From: Carnobacterium_B sp045617425
Lineage (GTDB): Bacteria; Bacillota; Bacilli; Lactobacillales; Carnobacteriaceae
Assembly (NCBI RefSeq): GCF_045617425.1
Contig: NZ_JAZLIO010000003.1
Span: 1 to 64,000, forward strand
Reading direction: 5' to 3'
Length of the DNA stretch: 64,000 nt
Shown one piece after another: positions 8,564-16,293 of the stretch (position 1 is its first letter; every line of letters starts with the position of its first letter). A program made the translations under genes and the position numbers. The notes under the pieces are model-generated. The model had not been told where the DNA came from and did not search any database. It saw only the letters and a program-made list of their open reading frames with translations.

Positions 8564-8899
8564 ATGATTCAAGCATTCTTTAAACGTAATAACAAAGAAG
8601 ACGTCGTTTCCTTTGAAGTTACAGGACATGCAGAGTCTGGACCCTACGGCAGCGATATCGTGTGTGCAGCTGTTTCAGCATTAGTTATAGGAACAACAAA
8701 TAGCATTTCTGCTTTATCAGGCGTTTCTCCATTAGTAGAAACAAATGAAGAAGTTGAAGGCGGCTATTTATATGTTGAACTTCTAAGCGAATTAACTGAA
8801 GAACAGTCGAAAATTTCACAAATTCTTCTCGAGAGTCTACTTCTATCTTTAACGGGAATAGTTGAAGAGTATCCAGAATATGTCAAACTTGCACAGTAA
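8564..8899 (+). CDS. prp: Ribosomal-processing cysteine protease Prp
   Basis: Cysteine protease (YsxB family) that removes the N-terminal extension of L27 in Firmicutes, essential for ribosome assembly in Staphylococcus. The 111-residue protein has the expected catalytic pair in GHAESG (His22) and DIVCAAVSAL (Cys35). It lies between rplU and rpmA, the standard arrangement. The neighbouring L27 carries a cleavable extension, so enzyme and substrate are both visible here. Confidence 0.95.
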   Translation: MIQAFFKRNNKEDVVSFEVTGHAESGPYGSDIVCAAVSALVIGTTNSISALSGVSPLVETNEEVEGGYLYVELLSELTEEQSKISQILLESLLLSLTGIVEEYPEYVKLAQ

Positions 8900-8927
8900 A
8901 AAAATTATAATAGGAGGTGCAACTCAT

Positions 8928-9212
8928 ATGTTAAAAATGAATTTACAATTCTTCGCCCATAAAAAAGGTGGCGGTTCTACAACTAACGGACGTGACTCAA
9001 ACTCTAAACGTTTAGGCGCTAAACGTGCAGATGGACAAACTGTTTCAGGTGGTTCAATTTTATTCCGTCAACGCGGAACTAAAATTTATCCAGGTGTTAA
9101 CGTTGGAATCGGTGGAGACGATACTTTGTTTGCTAAATGTGACGGAGTTGTTCGTTTCGAACGCAAAGGCCGCGACAAAAAACAAGTTTCTGTTTATCCA
9201 GCAGCTCAATAA
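8928..9212 (+). CDS. rpmA: 50S ribosomal protein L27 with Prp-cleaved leader
   Basis: Ribosomal protein near the peptidyl-transferase centre, 94 residues from ATG 8928 behind GGAGGTG. The frame is open further upstream, but that part overlaps prp. It begins MLKMNLQFFAHKKGGGST: nine residues ending in FF before the mature N-terminus AHKKGGG, exactly the extension processed by Prp in Firmicutes. It ends the operon before a strong terminator. Confidence 0.97.
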   Translation: MLKMNLQFFAHKKGGGSTTNGRDSNSKRLGAKRADGQTVSGGSILFRQRGTKIYPGVNVGIGGDDTLFAKCDGVVRFERKGRDKKQVSVYPAAQ

Positions 9213-9224
9213 TTTAAAATAAAA

Positions 9225-9256
9225 AAAGCTCTTCTACTCTTAGAAGAGCTTTTTTT
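9225..9256 (+). terminator. Terminator after rpmA
   Basis: A 12-bp perfect stem (AAAGCTCTTCTA and its complement) with a short loop, followed by a T-run. Confidence 0.93.
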
Positions 9257-9462
9257 ACTGCCATGGTAACACATGCTTGCTTCATGTAACTTAAGTTAAG
9301 CAAGCATAATTTACTTTTGAAAATAAGTTAAGCTCATACTTGAAACCTTACAATATATTCGTTAAAATGGAAGAGTAGTGCTTTTTTATAGATGACTCAT
9401 TTCATTTCTTACATGACTGGTACAAAGGTACTGTAAGAAAAATAGAAAGAAGTTGAAAATTA

Positions 9463-10479
9463 TTGTCTCAAAAAGAAATCGAACAGTTATTTAATAAATT
9501 GGATAGTTCTGTACAACTCTTGCAAAAGGAATTAGATATTTCTTATTTAGAGGCTCTTTCAGAAACGGGAGAGAATATTTTAGCCAATAGGATTCCTCAT
9601 CAAGTTGATGGTCTTCCTTCAAATGAATCGGTTGAAAAATTGACGAAACTTTACAAAGAGGTTTCAATAGACAGTATGGAACCAGAAGATATTCGAAAAG
9701 CTATTCAATTAGCTCTTTTGAAAGCTTCAAAAACGGATGCATTACAACCAAATCACCAAATGACACCAGATGCTATTGGCTTTATCTTAAACTATTTAAT
9801 TGAAAAGTTAATTAGTGGAAAAGAGCAGTCAATACGTTTGCTTGATCCTGCTGTAGGGATGGGAAATCTATTATCAACTGTTTATAATGGATTAGTTTCA
9901 AAGGATATTTTGGTAGAAGCAGAAGGAATCGATAATGATGACTTACTGTTAACTCTTGCATCGGTCAATACAACCTTGCAAAGGCAAAATGTTACCTTGA
10001 CACATCAAGATGCGCTACAAGATCTTTTAATGGACCCTGTGGACGTTGTAGTAAGCGACTTACCTGTTGGCTACTACCCTTTGGATGAAAAAGCTAGTAA
10101 ATATAAAACGGCTGCAAAACAAGGTCACTCTTATGCCCATCATTTATTTATTGAACAAAGCTTGCATTACCTAAAAGATGGTGGATTTGGACTGTTTTTA
10201 GTTCCAGCTCAATTATTTGAAACGGATGAGGCCACTGAACTATTGAAAATGATTCAAGAAGAAGCGTTCTTACAAGGAATGTTAAATCTGCCGAATGAAT
10301 TATTTAAAACCAAAAATTCACGGAAATCAATTCTTTTGGTTCAAAAGAAGGGGAGCAATGCCAAACAAGCTAAACAAGCTAAACAAGTTTTGTTAGCACA
10401 GATTCCAGATTTTAAAAATCAAAAAGCCATGCTTCAATTTATGCAAGAAGTGGATAGGTGGAAAAAAGAAAATATTTAA
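9463..10479 (+). CDS. ytxK: YtxK-type class I SAM-dependent methyltransferase
   Basis: Protein of 338 residues resembling N6-adenine DNA methylases. Residues about 125-140 hold the SAM motif LDPAVGMGNLL, and near 195 the active-site-like stretch SDLPVGYYP replaces the classical NPPY. An N-terminal helical part precedes the catalytic domain. The start is TTG; its Shine-Dalgarno (AGAAAG) is weak. It precedes ackA by 27 bases, as in many Firmicutes, where it usually closes the comG competence operon. No comG genes are present here, so it stands alone with ackA. No target has been established in this sequence. Confidence 0.85.
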   Translation: MSQKEIEQLFNKLDSSVQLLQKELDISYLEALSETGENILANRIPHQVDGLPSNESVEKLTKLYKEVSIDSMEPEDIRKAIQLALLKASKTDALQPNHQMTPDAIGFILNYLIEKLISGKEQSIRLLDPAVGMGNLLSTVYNGLVSKDILVEAEGIDNDDLLLTLASVNTTLQRQNVTLTHQDALQDLLMDPVDVVVSDLPVGYYPLDEKASKYKTAAKQGHSYAHHLFIEQSLHYLKDGGFGLFLVPAQLFETDEATELLKMIQEEAFLQGMLNLPNELFKTKNSRKSILLVQKKGSNAKQAKQAKQVLLAQIPDFKNQKAMLQFMQEVDRWKKENI

Positions 10480-10506
10480 AAAATTTGAATTAGGAGATGG
10501 AAAAAT

Positions 10507-11697
10507 ATGACAAAAACAATTGCAATTAACGCAGGTAGTTCAAGTTTAAAATTTACCTTATATGAAATGCCAGCTGAGACAGAGATCGCTTCAGGAATTA
10601 TCGAAAGAATCGGTTTGAATAATTCAATTTTTACTACAAAATATGCTGGTGAAAAATACAAAGTGGTTGAAGATATTAACAACCATGAAATTGCTATTCA
10701 AATGGTATTAGATAAATTAATTGAACTAAAAGTTATTGCAAACTACGAAGAAATCACTGGGGTAGGACACCGTGTAGTAGCTGGTGGAGAATTATTTAAA
10801 GATTCAGCACTAATTACTGATGAGGTATTAGCACAAATTGAAAGTTTGGCTGAATTTGCTCCTTTGCATAACCCAGCAAATGCCACAGGAATCAAAGCAT
10901 TCAAAAAATTATTACCAGAGATTACTAGCGTAGCTGTATTTGACACATCTTTCCATACTACAATGCCTAAGGAAAACTATTTATACAGTCTTCCAATGGA
11001 ATATTATACAGACTTTGCAGCACGTAAATATGGTGCTCATGGTACTTCACATAAGTATGTTTCTGAACGTGCAGCTGAAATGTTAGGCAAACCACTTGAA
11101 GAAACAAAGATTATTACGTGTCACTTAGGTAACGGTGGATCTATCACAGCTGTTAAGGGCGGAAAATCACTTGATACTTCAATGGGGTTCACTCCTTTAG
11201 CGGGTATTACGATGGGCACACGTACTGGTGATATCGATGCATCTTTATTACCATTCCTAATGAATAAATTAAATATTACGGATATCAATGACATGATTTA
11301 TATTTTAAATAATAAATCTGGTTTACTAGGTCTTTCACATGTTTCAAGCGATATGCGTGATGTTGAAGATGAAGCAGAAAAAGGAAATGAAGATGCTCAA
11401 ACAGCACTAGATGTTTTCTATAACCGTGTTCAAAAATACATTGGCCAATATTTTGCAATCTTAAATGGTGCAGATGCAATTGTCTTCACAGCTGGAATTG
11501 GCGAAAATTCTCCTGAAACACGTCAAATTATTATTGACGGTATGAACTGGTTTGGCGCTGAAATTGATGCTGAAGCAAATAATGTCCGAGGAAAAGAACG
11601 AATCATCTCTACTCCAGAATCAAAAGTTAAAGTACTGTTGATTCCTACAGATGAAGAAATCATGATTGCTCGTGATGTTGAAAGATTGCGTGCTTAA
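10507..11697 (+). CDS. ackA: Acetate kinase
   Basis: Converts acetyl phosphate and ADP to acetate and ATP. At 396 residues it has the family length. Characteristic stretches are the opening AINAGSSSLKF, the HRVVAGG segment, FDTSFH, KYGAHGTSHKYV, the HLGNGGS motif, and FTAGIGENSPETR near the end. It is the energy-yielding partner of the pyruvate oxidase encoded at 46-47.8 kb, which makes acetyl phosphate. ATG follows AGGAGATGG. The gene ends at a strong bidirectional terminator. Confidence 0.97.
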   Translation: MTKTIAINAGSSSLKFTLYEMPAETEIASGIIERIGLNNSIFTTKYAGEKYKVVEDINNHEIAIQMVLDKLIELKVIANYEEITGVGHRVVAGGELFKDSALITDEVLAQIESLAEFAPLHNPANATGIKAFKKLLPEITSVAVFDTSFHTTMPKENYLYSLPMEYYTDFAARKYGAHGTSHKYVSERAAEMLGKPLEETKIITCHLGNGGSITAVKGGKSLDTSMGFTPLAGITMGTRTGDIDASLLPFLMNKLNITDINDMIYILNNKSGLLGLSHVSSDMRDVEDEAEKGNEDAQTALDVFYNRVQKYIGQYFAILNGADAIVFTAGIGENSPETRQIIIDGMNWFGAEIDAEANNVRGKERIISTPESKVKVLLIPTDEEIMIARDVERLRA

Positions 11698-11702
11698 GCT
11701 TA

Positions 11703-11757
11703 AATAGTAACAAAAAACCCAACCAATAATTAATTGGTTGGGTTTTTTGTTACTATT
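11703..11757. terminator. Bidirectional terminator between ackA and usp
   Basis: A perfect 25-bp inverted repeat with a 5-base loop at 11728-11732. Its GC core is ACCCAACC, flanked by A- and T-runs on both sides, so it can serve the convergent ackA (+) and stress-protein (-) genes. Confidence 0.93.
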
Positions 11758-11767
11758 TTAGGTAATG

Positions 11768-12226
11768 TTAACTTTTTGTATTATCTAAATCGGTACGAAC
11801 AATCAACACATCACAATTTGCATGACGGATAACATATTCGGAAACGGAACCTATAAAGATACGTTCTACAGCGTTTAATCCAGTTGCACCTAATAGAATA
11901 AGGTCAATTTTTTGATCTTCAGGAATTTGTTTTGCAATCAAAACTTTTGGAGAGCCATATTCAATAGAATAAGTAATATCTTGAACACGATGATTTTTGG
12001 CATAACGTACATATTCTTCTAGTGTATTTTTGGCTTGTTCACTTGCTTTATCAGCCATAGCTCCATCAAAAGTAGAAATACTTTGAAATGCTCGTGTGTC
12101 AATAACATGTACAAGAACTAACGTAGCAGAATTTCTTACAGCAACTTGTACAGCTTTTTTAAAAGCAATTTCAGCTTCTGCTGAACCGTCCACAGCCACT
12201 AAGATTCGATTATATTGTTGTAACAT
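11768..12226 (-). CDS. Universal stress protein, UspA family
   Basis: Nucleotide-binding stress protein of 152 residues. I start it at the ATG giving MLQQYNRILVAVDGS, which is nine bases after GGAG. Five more in-frame residues are possible. The UspA fold shows the N-terminal VAVDGS and the ATP-binding loop LLGATGLNAVERIFIGSVS (glycine-rich G-x2-G-x9-GS/T type), so it probably binds ATP. It is a single-gene unit convergent with ackA. Its ligand and stress trigger are not evident. Confidence 0.92.
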   Translation of the reverse strand: MLQQYNRILVAVDGSAEAEIAFKKAVQVAVRNSATLVLVHVIDTRAFQSISTFDGAMADKASEQAKNTLEEYVRYAKNHRVQDITYSIEYGSPKVLIAKQIPEDQKIDLILLGATGLNAVERIFIGSVSEYVIRHANCDVLIVRTDLDNTKS

Positions 12227-12350
12227 ACACATCCACTCCATTCCTTATGATAAACGATAGGAAATATTCCTTCTTAAGCATATTGTACATTAAATGTATC
12301 CATTTTCATAGAAATAAGAAATACGAGATCGTTTAAAATTTAATGAAAAA

Positions 12351-12632
12351 TCATATTCGCTTATTTAAGCTCATAATAAAAAAAAGCATACTGATCATAA
12401 CAAAGAGTAAAACGGTAAAGGCCAGCCAAATAGGATGAAAAAATATAAGTAGAAGAGAGCTAAGGCCACCAATAAAAAATAGAATACCGTAAAATTTAAA
12501 AAAAGGCGCTGTTTCTGAGGGGCAAGTTTTATCCGTACGAGTTAGTAGAATAGAGGCTTTTCCGGTGTAAAAAAAGAATGCTGCGTAAAGTAGCAACGCT
12601 GAAAAAATAAAAAATAATATCGATAATAGCAT
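12351..12632 (-). CDS. Small hypothetical membrane protein
   Basis: Unrecognised protein of 93 residues from ATG 12632 (MLLSILFF...), placed seven bases after GAAGG. An in-frame ATG six codons upstream is less well placed. Three hydrophobic segments, about 3-23, 44-62 and 66-87, are separated by a loop with TDKTCPSETAPFF. It has no signal cleavage site and a short basic tail (NKRI). It stands alone between the stress protein and the 6S RNA gene. I can assign no function. Confidence 0.7.
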   Translation of the reverse strand: MLLSILFFIFSALLLYAAFFFYTGKASILLTRTDKTCPSETAPFFKFYGILFFIGGLSSLLLIFFHPIWLAFTVLLFVMISMLFFIMSLNKRI

Positions 12633-12650
12633 GATAAGACCTTCTTTCAA

Positions 12651-12719
12651 TAGTTAAGTACAAAATAAGAATAACATATATTCTTATTAAATTAAGGGTA
12701 AGTTTACTTCAATAACAAA
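12651..12719. other. Short intergenic stretch between small membrane gene and 6S terminator
   Basis: AT-rich, no gene seen. It should hold the promoter of the minus-strand membrane-protein gene. Confidence 0.5.
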
Positions 12720-12749
12720 GAAAAAAGCCATTCAATTAAGAATGACTTT
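12720..12749 (-). terminator. Terminator of the 6S RNA gene
   Basis: On the minus strand a 10-bp stem (AAAGTCATTC/GAATGGCTTT, one G-U pair) with a 6-nt loop is followed by a run of T residues. Confidence 0.8.
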
Positions 12750-12770
12750 AAAAGTTTTAAACTTTAATTG

Positions 12771-12957
12771 AGAAATCCGATGATGCCGTTAATATGCTCA
12801 GTTAGTATTGAACCCGCAAGAAGCAGGTGGGCTCCGCCGTCAACCATCTAACTACCAAGTGAAAAGGCTTGTTATCCGATTGAATCAGGTTGGATCCCAA
12901 GGTAATATTAATTGTTCGGTCAACACATGTTGAGCAAGACGAACATCTCAGAAATCT
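12771..12957 (-). ncRNA. ssrS: 6S RNA (ssrS)
   Basis: Structured RNA of about 187 nt that would sequester housekeeping RNA polymerase. Its ends are complementary, with AGATTTCTGA near the 5' end pairing with TCGGATTTCT near the 3' end around a UU/UU internal loop. The middle contains further hairpins, including CCCACCTGCTTCTTGCGGG. It has its own strong promoter and terminator and lies next to rarA, as the 6S-1 gene does in Bacillus. No open reading frame fits. Identity is inferred from size, closing stem and context; a covariance search would settle it. Confidence 0.75.
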
Positions 12958-12964
12958 TATACTT

Positions 12965-12993
12965 ATAGTAGCATAAGTATATCACATTGTCAA
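12965..12993 (-). promoter_or_regulatory. Promoter of 6S RNA
   Basis: Reading the minus strand: TTGACA (12993-12988), exactly 17 bases, TACTAT (12970-12965). This near-consensus promoter gives a start near 12957. Confidence 0.85.
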
Positions 12994-13047
12994 TTATTTG
13001 ACTATATATTTTTTGTTGAAAGACTGTTTTAACAACAAAGAGAACGG

Positions 13048-14334
13048 TTAATAACTGTTTTTATTTCCTTTTTTTAGATTGATTGAATCATACTGCTTTG
13101 CCAAAGTATCTTCGTATTTTCCTGTGTGATTTGGTGTATAGTAAGAAGCATTTTTTAGTTTGTCAGGTAAGTATTGCTGGTTTACCCATGCACCAGGATA
13201 ACTATGCGGATAAAGATAATCTACACCGCGACCAAGTTCTTTTGCTCCACTATAATGAGAATCTTTTAAATGATCAGGTACATCTCCGCTTTTCCCAGCT
13301 CGTACATCTTGGAGAGCCGCATCAATCGCTGCGTAAGACGAATTTGATTTTGGAGAAAGACATAAATCAACTACTACATTAGCTAAAGGTATTCGGGCTT
13401 CCGGAAAACCCAATTTTTCAGATGCTTGAATAGCGGTAACGGTTCTAGAAGCTGCAGAAGGGTTAGCTAATCCGATATCTTCATAAGCAATAACCATTAA
13501 CCGCCTTGAGATAATAGGTAAATCGCCAGCTTCAATCAGTCTAGCAAGATAATGTAAAGCAGCATTCACATCGCTTCCACGAATGGATTTTTGTAAAGCT
13601 GAGATGACATCATAATGAGCATCGCCATCTTTATCATGTGTTAAAGCTTTTCTTTGAACACACTCTTCAGCAATCTCTAAAGTAATATTGATCATTCCTT
13701 GTTCATCTGGAGCTGTTGATTTAATAGCGAGCTCTAAACCATTCAAAGAACTTCTTAAATCTCCGCTTGTGGCTCTAGAAAAGTGGAGTAAGGCTTGATC
13801 TGTAATGGCTATTTTTTCTTTGCCAAAGCCTTTTTCTGAATCATTAACAGCGTTCCACATAGCTTGTTGTATATCTTCATTAGAAAGTGTTTTGAGTTCG
13901 AAAATTTGAGTTCTGCTTCGGATGGCAGGATTTATTGTAATATATGGATTTTCGGTTGTTGCCCCAATTAAGATAATACGTCCATTTTCCAAATGCGGCA
14001 GCAAAAAATCTTGCTTAGGTTTATCCAAACGATGGATCTCATCTAAAAGTAAAATCACAGTGCCGCTCATTTTTGCTTCTTCTACAACAATTTGGAGATC
14101 TTTTTTTGTGTCACTAGCAGCGTTTAAAATGCGGAACGCGTATTTTGTTGTCCCAGCAATCGCACTAGCAATACTGGTTTTTCCAATTCCTGGAGGGCCG
14201 TATAAAATCATCGAAGAAAGCATTTTAGCTTCTACCATGCGTCGAATGATTTTTCCTTTTCCTACTAAGTGTTGCTGTCCAACAATATTATCAATATGAG
14301 TAGGCCTCATCCGATAAGCTAAAGGTTGATTCAT
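13048..14334 (-). CDS. rarA: Replication-associated recombination ATPase RarA
   Basis: AAA+ clamp-loader-like ATPase (MgsA/YrvN) acting at stalled replication forks. I start at ATG 14334 (MNQPLAYRMRPTHIDNIVGQ), behind AGGAGG. The frame is open 57 codons further upstream, but that segment is unlike the family. The 428-residue product has Walker A GPPGIGKTS, Walker B ILLLDEIHRL, the sensor region GATTENPY, and the C-terminal tetramerisation part (KSIRGSDVNAALHYLARLIEAGD). 6S RNA lies downstream in the same orientation. Confidence 0.95.
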   Translation of the reverse strand: MNQPLAYRMRPTHIDNIVGQQHLVGKGKIIRRMVEAKMLSSMILYGPPGIGKTSIASAIAGTTKYAFRILNAASDTKKDLQIVVEEAKMSGTVILLLDEIHRLDKPKQDFLLPHLENGRIILIGATTENPYITINPAIRSRTQIFELKTLSNEDIQQAMWNAVNDSEKGFGKEKIAITDQALLHFSRATSGDLRSSLNGLELAIKSTAPDEQGMINITLEIAEECVQRKALTHDKDGDAHYDVISALQKSIRGSDVNAALHYLARLIEAGDLPIISRRLMVIAYEDIGLANPSAASRTVTAIQASEKLGFPEARIPLANVVVDLCLSPKSNSSYAAIDAALQDVRAGKSGDVPDHLKDSHYSGAKELGRGVDYLYPHSYPGAWVNQQYLPDKLKNASYYTPNHTGKYEDTLAKQYDSINLKKGNKNSY

Positions 14335-14568
14335 AAAGCGTATCCTCCTATCAACATTATTATCTTTAGTATACCATTCTACCAAAATGGATTCTACAGT
14401 AAAGAACGTTTGTTTGATTTTTGAAATTAGCTTACTTTTATAAAGCAAATCGAATTTTTGGTTTGGCTTTTCTATGATTATTTGCGATAATGTGTAAGAA
14501 GTCATTTTTTATGAGTAGATTCGATTAATCAAAGGGACTATAAAAGTGAGAAAGAGAGGAACTTTTCA

Positions 14569-15708
14569 ATGGATGAAAAACACGAGTCCGATTTTTTAAA
14601 CAGGTTATTAAAAACAGAAAATAAACAGCAACGCAGTCTATTTTCAAAAACAGCAAATGTTGTCTTTAACTCTGTTTTAGGAAGGGCAATAAAAGAAAAA
14701 GAATCTTTGCAATTAAGCCAGCTTAAACCATCTAAACAAACGACAAAAACAACGCGTTTAAATGAGAAAGAGCTTCTCCAACAGGCAAAGAACGAAGCAG
14801 AGGGAATTTTGGCCGAGACTTTTCATCAATCTGAAAAGATGTATCAAGAAGTTCAACAAGACATAGCGACTGCTAAAAAAGAAATTAAATTAAAAAAAGA
14901 GCAATTGATTGAACAGTATGATAAAGAAAAGGTGGAAGCAGATAAAATTACTCGAAAAGCTGAACTGGATGCTCAAGAGATGCTTGCTTCAGCTCAGTTT
15001 AAATCTGAACAAGTAGAAGAGGAAATCTCATTGAAAAAGGCAGTTTATCATCAGGAAATAGATAGAGAATTAGAAAAGTTAGTCAAAGAAAAAGAATGGT
15101 TTGAACAGTATCAAGAACAAGTGCAAGAATCTATGGATAGAAAAGAAAAAGTTCTTTTCTATGAAACTCGAAAAAAAATAGAACAAGAGCACTTAGAAAA
15201 AGCTGCATTGCAAAATAAAGTGGATTATTTAAAAGCATTGAATGCGAAAAGAAAAATAAATTCTTATCGTATTGGACTAGTAATTTTTGGCTGTACAGTC
15301 ATAATGAGTGTGCTATTAGCTGGACTTAGGTATTCAACACCGTTGTTTACGTTTATTATTACTTGCTTAGCTTTTGTTATTGCTTGTTTAGCATTTGTAG
15401 TGGTTTATATTAATTTAATAGATGGTAAAAATGAAAAGAAAATAAAAGGAATTGGTTTTCAAAATGCTTCATTAATTGAAAAAAATAAAGTATTAACGGA
15501 TACAATAGAAGATCTCGAAAAAGATATCAAGCAATTGATTGATGAAAAAATCCAGCTTGAGAGGACCAAACGACAATCGCAAGATAATATTGAGTTTTTA
15601 AAAATTATGCAAGCTGATTTGAAACAATCTGAAATTAACAGAAGGATATTAGAGTCAGAGAATGCGGCATTGAGGAAGCATTTAATTAGTGAGGAAGCAA
15701 CCGAATAA
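14569..15708 (+). CDS. Membrane-anchored coiled-coil protein, function unknown
   Basis: I do not recognise this 379-residue protein. Residues about 65-215 are a long charged helical stretch rich in E, K and Q, typical of a coiled coil. Two adjacent hydrophobic helices follow (about 228-246 and 250-275), then a second coiled coil (about 295-375) ending near RKHLISEEATE. Both coiled coils should face the cytoplasm if the two helices form a hairpin. The ATG follows GAGAGGAAC. It is 54 bases before the NTP pyrophosphatase-gshAB pair and may be cotranscribed. DivIVA-like or scaffold roles are possible but unsupported. Confidence 0.75.
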   Translation: MDEKHESDFLNRLLKTENKQQRSLFSKTANVVFNSVLGRAIKEKESLQLSQLKPSKQTTKTTRLNEKELLQQAKNEAEGILAETFHQSEKMYQEVQQDIATAKKEIKLKKEQLIEQYDKEKVEADKITRKAELDAQEMLASAQFKSEQVEEEISLKKAVYHQEIDRELEKLVKEKEWFEQYQEQVQESMDRKEKVLFYETRKKIEQEHLEKAALQNKVDYLKALNAKRKINSYRIGLVIFGCTVIMSVLLAGLRYSTPLFTFIITCLAFVIACLAFVVVYINLIDGKNEKKIKGIGFQNASLIEKNKVLTDTIEDLEKDIKQLIDEKIQLERTKRQSQDNIEFLKIMQADLKQSEINRRILESENAALRKHLISEEATE

Positions 15709-15762
15709 AAATTTCTAATCATCATCTTAAGACCTTATTTATATCAGGAGGAGCACAGAAGT

Positions 15763-16293
15763 ATGACTAAATTATCACCATTTGAGCAGGTCAAAGAGTT
15801 TCATGAAGTATTCGATAAACCAGTAAAAAAAGAGCCACAAGCTTTAACTCCTGAAGAAGCTGTTACACGAGCAAAGTTTACAACAGAAGAACTATTAGAA
15901 TTCCTTTATGCAACTGTAGAAGGAGATATCAACCAATTTGAATTCTTGGTTTTAAAATGGAAGCAAGCAGCTGAAGAATCTATTGTCAAGATAAAAGAAC
16001 AGTCAAAAGAGGTCCCTAACCGGTTAATTGCACAAGTAGATGCGTTAACGGATGCAAATTACTTTAACTATGGTTCTTTTGTATTAATGGGTATTAATCC
16101 AGATCCGATTTTCTCAATCGTGCATCAAGCAAATATGGGAAAACTTTTTTCTGATGGTAAGCCGCGTTACAGAAAATCAGATGGAAAAGTTATGAATCCT
16201 GATAACTGGGAAAAGGAGTTCGCTCCTGAATCAAAAATTCTAGCAGAAATTGAGCGACAAATAATTAAAGTAGATGAGGGAATAGTAAAATGA
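15763..16293 (+). CDS. All-alpha NTP pyrophosphohydrolase-like protein (MazG/HisE-type)
   Basis: A 176-residue protein resembling the phosphoribosyl-ATP pyrophosphohydrolase-like family found in Lactobacillales. Acidic metal-binding positions are seen in FTTEELLEFLYA (near residue 39) and VDALTDANYFNYGSF (near 87). This EExxE...D pattern is expected of all-alpha NTP pyrophosphatases. The C-terminal half has GKLFSDGKPRYRKSDGKVMNPDNW, common to this subgroup. It overlaps gshAB by four bases (ATGA), so the two are translationally coupled. The nucleotide substrate is unknown. Confidence 0.7.
   Translation: MTKLSPFEQVKEFHEVFDKPVKKEPQALTPEEAVTRAKFTTEELLEFLYATVEGDINQFEFLVLKWKQAAEESIVKIKEQSKEVPNRLIAQVDALTDANYFNYGSFVLMGINPDPIFSIVHQANMGKLFSDGKPRYRKSDGKVMNPDNWEKEFAPESKILAEIERQIIKVDEGIVK

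Noticed and set aside
14335..14505. Extended N-terminus of RarA (57 extra codons)
   Set aside because: The extra part is unlike the family, whereas the ATG at 14334 has AGGAGG upstream and gives the conserved start.
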